From contig JAUYGN010000038.1 of the NCBI GenBank assembly GCA_030690545.1, forward strand, positions 1 to 64,000: a stretch of 64,000 nucleotides of DNA, written 5' to 3'. The DNA comes from Solirubrobacteraceae bacterium. GTDB taxonomy: Bacteria > Actinomycetota > Thermoleophilia > Solirubrobacterales > Solirubrobacteraceae. How positions within the stretch are numbered: the first letter of the stretch is position 1; the number at the start of each line of letters is the position of its first letter. Position numbers and translations under genes: made by a program. Below, in pieces: positions 58,509 to 64,000 of this stretch. The notes beneath the pieces are model-generated. The model was not told where the DNA came from, did no database searches, and was given only the letters and a program-made list of their open reading frames with translations.

Positions 58509-59750
58509 TCAGGTGCGGCTACCCGGCTGCGTGCTCCGAAAACGCTCGCGCAGCTCGCCGACGTCGCCGCCCGAGCGCAGCAGCTCGCGGGCGAGCTCGA
58601 GATCGTCGGGCCGGCCGACGGCCAGCGCGGCCGCGAGCCGCCCCTCGTGCGCGTAGAGGACGCTGAACGCGCCGGTCGCCGGGTCGCCGCCGACGATCTC
58701 CTCGTCCCAGCGCAGCGCCGGGCCGACGTACTCGAGCGTCGCCCAGTCGGCCAGGTCGGACCAGAAGTACGGGATCTCCGCGTACGGCTCGGTCGCGCCG
58801 AGCATCGCGCGCGCCGCGTGCCGGCCCTGCGCGGCGGCGACCTCCTCGTGCTCGATCCGCAGGCGGCGACCGTGCACGACGCTGTCGTACTCGCAGACGT
58901 CGCCGGCGGCAAAGACGGCCTCGGCGCTCGTGCGCAGCGTCCGGTCGCACAGCACGCCGCCGCTCTCGCCGAGCGCGAGCTCGGCCTTGCGGGCGAGCAT
59001 GACGTCCGGGTTCGCCCCCACCCCCACGACGACGAGGTCGGCGTCGACGCGGCGCCCGTCGGCGCAGACGACAGCCGTGACGGGCGCGTCGTCCTCGCCG
59101 TCGCCGTCGAAGCGCGCCACGTCGGCCTGCGCGACGATCTCGATGCCGTGCTCGGTCAGCAGGTCATGCACGAAGCGGCCGACGACCGGGCCGAAGCCGC
59201 GCTCAAGCGGCAGCGCCTCCTGCATGACGAGCGTCACCTGCCTGCCGAGCAGCGACAGCGAGGCCGCGACCTCCGTGGCGATGTACGAGCCGCCGACGAC
59301 GGCGACCCGCTCGACCCCGTCGAGCGCGCCGCGCAGCTTGTCGGCGTTGCCGAGCGCGCGCAGGTAGTGGATCCCGTCGCGCATGCCGCCGTCGACCTGC
59401 AGCCGGCGGATCCCGGCCCCGGTCGCCAGCAGCGCCTGGCCGAAGCCGACCTGCTCGCGGCCGAGCTTCGCGGTCCGCGCGGCGGCGTCGAGCGCCATCA
59501 CCGGGGTGCGCGTGCGCAGCTGCACGTCGTGCTCGGCGTACCAGTCCTCGGAGTGGATCAGCGTCGACGCGCGAGCCTCGCTGCCCTGCAGGTAGCCCTT
59601 CGTCAGCGGCGGGCGATGGTATGGCGCGTCCATCTCGCGGGTCACGAGCAGGATCGAGCCGTCGTAGCCCTGCTCGCGCAGTTCGGCGGCGGCGTGCGCC
59701 GAGGCGATACCGCCGCCGATCAGCAGAATGTCTGTCGTCGCGTCGGTCAT
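58509..59750 (-). CDS. NAD(P)/FAD-dependent oxidoreductase (ferredoxin reductase-like)
   Basis: 413 aa. GGGIASAHAAAELR for FAD, RPPLTKGYLQG, VAVVGGSYIATEVAASL for NAD(P)H and FAAGDVCEYDS for the flavin, as in rhodocoxin/putidaredoxin reductases; a C-terminal reductase domain (IPYFWSDLADW) follows. Passes electrons from NAD(P)H to a ferredoxin; none is encoded nearby. TAGGAT 6 nt before the ATG. Confidence 0.92.
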   Translation of the reverse strand: MTDATTDILLIGGGIASAHAAAELREQGYDGSILLVTREMDAPYHRPPLTKGYLQGSEARASTLIHSEDWYAEHDVQLRTRTPVMALDAAARTAKLGREQVGFGQALLATGAGIRRLQVDGGMRDGIHYLRALGNADKLRGALDGVERVAVVGGSYIATEVAASLSLLGRQVTLVMQEALPLERGFGPVVGRFVHDLLTEHGIEIVAQADVARFDGDGEDDAPVTAVVCADGRRVDADLVVVGVGANPDVMLARKAELALGESGGVLCDRTLRTSAEAVFAAGDVCEYDSVVHGRRLRIEHEEVAAAQGRHAARAMLGATEPYAEIPYFWSDLADWATLEYVGPALRWDEEIVGGDPATGAFSVLYAHEGRLAAALAVGRPDDLELARELLRSGGDVGELRERFRSTQPGSRT

Positions 59751-59756
59751 GGCGCG

Positions 59757-59762
59757 ATCCTA
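59757..59762 (-). promoter_or_regulatory. -10 box of reductase gene
   Basis: TAGGAT on the minus strand, 6 nt before the ATG at 59750. Confidence 0.6.
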
Positions 59763-59884
59763 GTTCGGCCGCTGTCGCGTTCCGGTCGGGATGCACGCCC
59801 TCGAGCCGTCCATGGCGGTGTTTCTGACACAGCTTTGCCACGCAATTGTTGCGATTCGCTGCTCTCTTGCGACCGGTTGATCCC

Positions 59885-59890
59885 TAGCGT
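59885..59890 (+). promoter_or_regulatory. -10 box of tRNA-like gene
   Basis: TAGCGT, 9 nt before the first base of the RNA; no clear -35. Confidence 0.5.
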
Positions 59891-59899
59891 TCCGGGAGC

Positions 59900-59991
59900 G
59901 GAGCGTGAAGCGGCGAGGTCGTCGCGAGCACCCGAGACGTGCGAGACCGGAGGTCGCCCCTCCGGTTGGGGTTCGAGTCCCCCGCGCTCCG
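59900..59991 (+). tRNA. unusual 8/4-type tRNA-like RNA with GAG anticodon position
   Basis: 92 nt. Acceptor stem of 8 bp (59900-59907 with 59983-59990, one G-U), T stem of 4 bp around loop TTCGAGT (59972-59978), D stem of 6 bp with a 4-nt AGGT loop (59910-59925), variable arm of 8 bp with a 5-nt loop (59946-59966), discriminator G. The anticodon stem pairs 4 bp (59928-59931 with 59939-59942) and its loop CCGAGAC puts GAG at the decoding position, after C rather than the usual U33. The shape recalls selenocysteine tRNA, but UCA is absent; the G discriminator and long arm suggest serine charging. CCA is not encoded. Confidence 0.7.
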
Positions 59992-60003
59992 CCGTCAAGC
60001 TGG

Positions 60004-60033
60004 GGGCGGCTGCCGATCCGGATCGGCCCGCCC
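60004..60033 (+). terminator. terminator hairpin of tRNA-like gene
   Basis: GGGCGG / CCGCCC outer stem and GCCGAT / ATCGGC inner stem with a two-base bulge, loop CCGG, 12 bp in all, 13 nt after the RNA. Confidence 0.6.
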
Positions 60034-60106
60034 GCCGGCTTGGTACCTTTCGAGCTGCTTCTCGGGTGCTTCACGCTCAACGTGGGGTCGCTCCCCGCCC
60101 GCCTTC

Positions 60107-60129
60107 ACGGCCCGCCCTCGGCGGGCCGT
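60107..60129. terminator. hairpin downstream of era
   Basis: Perfect 10-bp stem ACGGCCCGCC / GGCGGGCCGT with loop CTC, 39 nt beyond the era stop. Confidence 0.55.
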
Positions 60130-60167
60130 CGCGGTTCTCGGGGCGCGTCCGCCGCATGTGAGTCGAG

Positions 60168-61058
60168 CTACTCGATCCCGAGCCGGTCGAGCAGGCCGTC
60201 GTCGCCGCGCCAGCCGCGCCGCACGCGGACGGCGAGATCGAGGTGAACGTGGGCGCCGAGCTGCGCCTCCAGCTCGCGTCGCGCGGCCGTGCCGATCGCC
60301 TTGATCATCTTGCCCTGCGCGCCGATCAGGATGCCCTTCTGCGACTCGGCCTCGACCCACGCCCGCGCCTGCACGCGGACAAGGTCCTCGCGCGAGGCGT
60401 CGATCTCCTCGACGACGACCTCGACGGCGTGCGGGACCTCCTGGAACGTGCGGCGCAGGATCTGCTCGCGGATCAGCTCGGCGAACAGGACGGCGTCGGT
60501 CTGGTCGGACGGATCGTCGACGTCGAACAGGAAGGGGCTTTCGGGCAGCAGCCCGACGAGATGCTCGACGAGCGCCTCGACGCCGGTCCCCTTGCGCGCC
60601 GACAGCGGGAAGATCTCGTCCGAGACTCCGAGCTGCGAGGCGGCCTGCAGCGCCGCGAGCGTGTGAGCCTCGTCGAGGCGGTCGATCTTGTTGACGACGA
60701 TCGCGATCGGCACGTCGGCGCGGGCGAGCGCTCCCGCGATGAACCGGTCGCCCGGGCCGACGCCCTGCTCGCCGTTGAGCAGCAGGACGGCGACGTCGGC
60801 CTCGCCCATCTCGCGCTCGACGCGCGACTGCATGCGCTGGGTCAGCGCGTCGCGCGGACGCTGCACGCCGGGCAGGTCGACGAGCACGAGTTGCGCGTCG
60901 CCGCGCATCGCGATCCCGCGGATCGCGCGGCGCGTCGTCTGCGGCTTGTCGGAGACGATCGCGACCTTCTGCCCGACGATCGCGTTGACGAGCGTCGACT
61001 TGCCGACGTTCGGGCGCCCGGCCAGCGCGACGAAGCCGGCGCGCGTCGGCGCGCTCAC
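60168..61058 (-). CDS. era: GTPase Era
   Basis: 296 aa. GRPNVGKSTLVNA, DLPGVQRPRD, NKIDRLDE and a C-terminal KH domain with GQKG-like IGAQGKMIKAIG. Binds 16S rRNA in 30S assembly. The start overlaps the ybeY stop by 4 nt. Confidence 0.96.
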   Translation of the reverse strand: MSAPTRAGFVALAGRPNVGKSTLVNAIVGQKVAIVSDKPQTTRRAIRGIAMRGDAQLVLVDLPGVQRPRDALTQRMQSRVEREMGEADVAVLLLNGEQGVGPGDRFIAGALARADVPIAIVVNKIDRLDEAHTLAALQAASQLGVSDEIFPLSARKGTGVEALVEHLVGLLPESPFLFDVDDPSDQTDAVLFAELIREQILRRTFQEVPHAVEVVVEEIDASREDLVRVQARAWVEAESQKGILIGAQGKMIKAIGTAARRELEAQLGAHVHLDLAVRVRRGWRGDDGLLDRLGIE

Positions 61059-61540
61059 GGGTCGTCGCTCGGCGTGACCCAGTACATGATCTCGCGCTGC
61101 ACGGCGAGCATCTCGCCGTCGTCGGTCTCGTGGTCCATGCCGGTCAGGTGCAGCGCGCCGTGGACGATCGCCTCACGCAGGTTCGCGGTGTGCTCGGGGC
61201 AGATGACGATGTCGCCGAGCTCACGTGGCCCCGGCGACGGCTGCTCACCGTCGATCGGAAACGACAGCACGTCGGTCGGGCCGGCCTCGTCGCGATGGGC
61301 GGCGTTCAGCTCGGCGATCCGCTCGGCGGAGACGAACTCGACCGCGACGTGGCCGTCGTCGATGCCGGCCGACGCCAGCGCGAGGCCGAGCAGCCGCTCG
61401 ATCTCCTCCAGCGGGACGCGGGAGGGTCCGAAGACGTCGATCTCCAGGCCGGGGCTCAAGGCGTCGCGCAGTGCATCGTGCGGGGCCGAGCCGGACCGAC
61501 CACTACGCGCGCCGGCGGTCGGCCGGGCGCCGCTCGCCAT
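61055..61540 (-). CDS. ybeY: endoribonuclease YbeY
   Basis: 161 aa from ATG 61540, which lies 38 nt inside phoH. The metal motif HGALHLTGMDH is complete, with TDVLSFPID and LGDIVICPE before it. A TTG at 61459 would start nearer the usual family N-terminus (LEIDVFG). Processes rRNA and aids ribosome quality control. Confidence 0.93.
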   Translation of the reverse strand: MASGARPTAGARSGRSGSAPHDALRDALSPGLEIDVFGPSRVPLEEIERLLGLALASAGIDDGHVAVEFVSAERIAELNAAHRDEAGPTDVLSFPIDGEQPSPGPRELGDIVICPEHTANLREAIVHGALHLTGMDHETDDGEMLAVQREIMYWVTPSDDP

Positions 61541-62513
61541 CGGGCCTGCGGTCCGACGCGCGCAGGTCCGGCAGCCGGCTCTCGGCATGCTCGGCGTAGG
61601 CCTCGACGATCCGCTGCACGAGCCGGTGGCGGACGACGTCCTCGCCGCCGAAGCGCACGAACTCGATTCCCTCGATGTCCTTCAGGATGTCGCTGATGAC
61701 GACGAGGCCGGAGCCCTCGTTCTTCGGCAGGTCGATCTGGGTGACGTCGCCGGTCACGACCATCTTCGAGTTGAAGCCCAGTCGCGTGAGGATCATCTTC
61801 ATCTGCTCGGGCGTCGTGTTCTGCGCCTCGTCGAGGATGATGAAGCTGTCATTGAGGGTTCTACCCCGCATGAAGGCCAGCGGCGCGACCTCGATCTGCC
61901 CGCGTTCGAGGTAGGTCGAGACCTTCTCGGCGTCGAGCATGTCGTGCAGCGCGTCGAACAGCGGGCGCAGGTAGGGGTCGATCTTCGCCATCAGGTCGCC
62001 GGGCAGGAATCCGAGTCGCTCGCCGGCCTCGACGGCGGGCCGGGTGAGGATGATCCGGTTGACCTCGTGCCGGCTCAGGGCCGCGGCGGCGAGCGCGACG
62101 GCGAGGAACGTCTTGCCGGTGCCGGCCGGACCGATCCCGAACGTGATCGTGTTCTTGCGGATCGAGTCGACGTAGCGCTTCTGGTTGACGGTCTTCGGCG
62201 CGACCTGCTTGGAGCGGTGGCGCCAGACGACGTCCTCGAGGATCTCGGCGGGCGAGCGGTGCTGGTCCAGCGCGCCGGTGACGGCGGCGATCGTCCCCGG
62301 CGCGATGTCGTGGCCGGAGTCGATCAGCTCGACGAGCTCGCTGACGACGGTCGCGGCCGCATCGACGGCCTCCCGCTCGCCGTCGAGCGTGACGACGTTG
62401 CCGCGCAGGAAGAGGTCGCACTCGACATGGCCCTCGAGCGTGCGCAGGACGGCGTCGCCGCTGCCGGCAAGCTCGCTCGCGGCCTGGTTGGAGAGCTCGA
62501 TCTGGCGCCGCAT
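61503..62513 (-). CDS. phoH: PhoH family ATPase
   Basis: 336 aa. Walker A GPAGTGKTFLAVA, IILTRPAVEAGERLGFLPG, ILDEAQNTT and VVTGDVTQIDLP. Commonly adjacent to ybeY and era. Its ATG at 62513 shares a base with the yqeY stop. Confidence 0.95.
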   Translation of the reverse strand: MRRQIELSNQAASELAGSGDAVLRTLEGHVECDLFLRGNVVTLDGEREAVDAAATVVSELVELIDSGHDIAPGTIAAVTGALDQHRSPAEILEDVVWRHRSKQVAPKTVNQKRYVDSIRKNTITFGIGPAGTGKTFLAVALAAAALSRHEVNRIILTRPAVEAGERLGFLPGDLMAKIDPYLRPLFDALHDMLDAEKVSTYLERGQIEVAPLAFMRGRTLNDSFIILDEAQNTTPEQMKMILTRLGFNSKMVVTGDVTQIDLPKNEGSGLVVISDILKDIEGIEFVRFGGEDVVRHRLVQRIVEAYAEHAESRLPDLRASDRRPDGERRPADRRRA

Positions 62514-62944
62514 CAGCTCCCGAGCGCCCCTCGGACGAGCGCCGAGACGCGCTTGCCGTCGGCGCGGCCGTCGATCGCCGCCATCGCGGCCTTCATCACC
62601 TGGCCCATGTCCTTCGGCGACTGCGCTCCGGTCTCGGCGACGGCCGCGGCGACGATCGCGCGCAGCGCGTCATCGGTCAGCTCGGCCGGCAGGTAGGCCT
62701 CGATGATGCGGACCTCCGCCTCCTCGCCGTCAGCAAGCTCGTCGCGGCCGGCGTCGCGAAACGCCTTCGCGGACTCCAAGCGGCGCTTGCGTTCGCGGCG
62801 CAGCACGGCGAGCTCGTCGTCGCCGCCCTCCTTGGCCGCCTTCTGCAGCTCGCTGAGGACGAGCCGCAGCGCGCCGACGCGATCCTTCTCACCGGCGCGC
62901 ATGGCGGCGGTGAGGTCCTGCTTGACGGCGTCGACCAGCGGCAT
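62513..62944 (-). CDS. yqeY: GatB/YqeY domain protein
   Basis: 143 aa. MPLVDAVKQDLTAAMRAGEK, VLRRERKRRLESAKAFRDAG and PKDMGQVMKAAMAAIDGRAD fit the YqeY family, which shares the tail domain of GatB. TATCCT lies 10 nt before the ATG; this is the first gene of the yqeY-phoH-ybeY-era operon. Confidence 0.93.
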   Translation of the reverse strand: MPLVDAVKQDLTAAMRAGEKDRVGALRLVLSELQKAAKEGGDDELAVLRRERKRRLESAKAFRDAGRDELADGEEAEVRIIEAYLPAELTDDALRAIVAAAVAETGAQSPKDMGQVMKAAMAAIDGRADGKRVSALVRGALGS

Positions 62945-62954
62945 CTGCCGCTTG

Positions 62955-62960
62955 AGGATA
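62955..62960 (-). promoter_or_regulatory. -10 box of yqeY-phoH-ybeY-era operon
   Basis: TATCCT on the minus strand, 10 nt before the ATG at 62944. Confidence 0.45.
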
Positions 62961-63018
62961 CGCACCGCCCCGACGAACGCGGCGACGATCCCGCGGGACG
63001 GCGTCGCGCGCGTGGCGC

Positions 63019-63786
63019 TCAGCCCTCGCAGCGCGTGGCGATCGCCCGTAGCCGCCGCTGCGCGCGCGGGCGCTCCTCGACGATCTCGGAGGCGAGCCCG
63101 GGCTCGCCACGCAGCACGCGGCGGATCGCGCGCGTCGCGCAGCGCACGGCGCGCTCGTCGTAGCCGTTCTTGGCCATGTCGACGCGCATGCCACAGACGA
63201 TCCCGATGTGCAGGCCGCGTACGAAGGCGCCGCGCACGTGGTCGTCGACGAGCGCGTCGTCGGAGACCGCCTTGTACTCGCGCAGCACGCAGCCCGTCTC
63301 GCGCTCGTCGAGCGCGTCCGGCGGGCGCTGCAGGTACGCGCCCTGGTAGCGGAAGAAGCGCGGACGGTCGAGGGTCGCGTCGAGCAGCGCGTGCAGCCGC
63401 CAGCGTCCCGCGACGCGGCGCAGCGCGATCGTCGCCTCGGTGAACGTCAGCTCGCCGCCGCGCGTCCGTACGTCGGCCGTCGCGCGCGTCCCGCGCACGG
63501 CGACGCGGCGAACCTCAACGGATCTCGCGCGCGCATACGAGCGCTCACCGCGGCACACGCGCAGCGCCCCCGCACGCGTCTCGCTGCCGGACTCCTGGCG
63601 CAGGTACGCGGTCGTCCGGCGCGTCTCGCAGACCGTCCTGCTGGGGCTCGCCAGCCCCTCCTCGACCGCGGTCTGCACGGAGCGCTCGTCGGTGCTGCGC
63701 TCGTCGGCGCCGCGCTCACCGCCGCCGCCGCACGCGCCGAGCGCCGACGCCACGAGCGCAAGCGTGACGGTGAATACGCGGCGCAC
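63019..63786 (-). CDS. hypothetical lipoprotein
   Basis: 255 aa from GTG 63786. Signal with lipobox LGAC near residue 20, a polar linker, a first domain (GLASPSRTVCETRRTTAYL; VRRVAVRGTRATADVRTRG) resembling small NTF2-like or nuclear-transport-type folds, and a second helical part with several Cys. Starts 8 nt after the NDH-2 stop, so cotranscribed. Function unknown. Confidence 0.72.
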   Translation of the reverse strand: MRRVFTVTLALVASALGACGGGGERGADERSTDERSVQTAVEEGLASPSRTVCETRRTTAYLRQESGSETRAGALRVCRGERSYARARSVEVRRVAVRGTRATADVRTRGGELTFTEATIALRRVAGRWRLHALLDATLDRPRFFRYQGAYLQRPPDALDERETGCVLREYKAVSDDALVDDHVRGAFVRGLHIGIVCGMRVDMAKNGYDERAVRCATRAIRRVLRGEPGLASEIVEERPRAQRRLRAIATRCEG

Positions 63787-63794
63787 GGCGTCGT

Positions 63795-64000
63795 TCAGGA
63801 GGCGCCGGCCTCGTCGTCGTGCTGCGCACCGAGCGAGCGCGGCTCGCCGAGCCGGCCCAGCTCGGCGGTGTCGCGGCCGAACAGCAGCCCGATGTTCCAG
63901 TCGACGAGCAGCCGCGCGCGCCGGCCCAGGCCCGGCATCATCGCGAGGTGGTAGGCGCGCGCGAGCATCCAGGCCGGCGTGCCGCTCCACGTCAGCGGAC
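63795..64000 (-). CDS. NAD(P)/FAD-dependent oxidoreductase, NDH-2 type (C-terminal part)
   Basis: The last 67 codons; the rest lies beyond the right edge. GTPAWMLARAYHLAMMPGL and LLVDWNIGLLFGRDTAEL match the C-terminal membrane-binding helices of type II NADH dehydrogenases. It would oxidise NADH and reduce quinone without pumping. The FAD and NADH motifs are outside the window. Confidence 0.72.
   Translation of the reverse strand, partial: PLTWSGTPAWMLARAYHLAMMPGLGRRARLLVDWNIGLLFGRDTAELGRLGEPRSLGAQHDDEAGAS

Noticed and set aside
59895-59991. Canonical 7/5 tRNA starting at 59895
   Set aside because: The acceptor would have a G-G clash at position 7, the T stem a mismatch, and the D loop would be about 15 nt; the 8/4 fold pairs better.
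59900-59991. Ordinary selenocysteine tRNA
   Set aside because: The D arm and acceptor look SelC-like, but there is no UCA in the anticodon loop or elsewhere that would fit.

Overview
The window is very GC-rich, densely packed chromosomal DNA with many GTG starts and 4-base ATGA/GTGA gene overlaps. A MurT/GatD lipid II amidation pair, an Era/YbeY/PhoH/YqeY housekeeping block, a short actinobacterial-type RpoD-like sigma factor and twenty-one gene starts with a TANNNT -10 box 6-10 nt upstream (a leaderless-mRNA layout) all point to an actinobacterium. The overall gene repertoire suggests the Thermoleophilia/Solirubrobacterales; that placement is inference. No transposon, phage, CRISPR array or rRNA was seen, and no stretch longer than 300 bases lacks a gene or gene relic.

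Layout. 1-635: fructosamine kinase start and low-molecular-weight phosphatase (minus). 754-7784: a compact plus-strand operon for a double-glycine-leader peptide: unknown protein, ABC ATPase and permease, LuxR-type regulator with a degenerate receiver, short membrane-fusion-like protein, C39-peptidase ABC exporter, 79-aa precursor peptide, small membrane protein, terminator. 7827-8518: PIN toxin/antitoxin. 8602-11529: secreted and membrane proteins of unknown role. 11677-15286: ABC-F ATPase and a secreted GH79-like glycosidase. 15332-16155 (minus): a decayed second copy of the peptide locus that keeps an intact second precursor peptide and small membrane protein beside fragments of the unknown protein and ABC ATPase. 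16234-34774: SDR-like protein, methyltransferases, SGNH protein, nitrilase + asparagine synthetase, transglutaminases, K+-channel-like protein, radical SAM enzyme, S1 protease, TPR protein, threonine aldolase.

35222-42968 is a type IV pilus region: a structured element and a 15-bp tandem repeat, then a PilM-PilN fusion, PilO, a PilP-position protein, and (after an opposing Uma2 gene) three pseudopilins of PilV, PilW and PilX type. A second PIN/RHH toxin-antitoxin pair has a visible operator. 44008-48811: DUF5996 protein, sigma factor, HMCES, lipoprotein cyclophilin, others. 48812-52488: HAD phosphatase, MurT, an inserted methyltransferase and GatD. 52658-56257: four-gene osmoprotectant ABC transporter. 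56278-59750: dUTPase, HflX, cysteine-less HesB-like protein, flavoprotein reductase. 59885-60033: a stand-alone unit encoding an unusual tRNA-like RNA. 60168-64000: era, ybeY, phoH, yqeY, a lipoprotein and a truncated NDH-2.

The two most unusual things are (1) a tRNA-like gene at 59900-59991 that folds with an 8-bp acceptor stem, 4-bp T stem, SelC-like 6-bp D stem and 8-bp variable arm but a GAG triplet at the anticodon position, and (2) the paired precursor-peptide loci, where one exporter may serve two related peptides while the second locus has lost its own transport genes.
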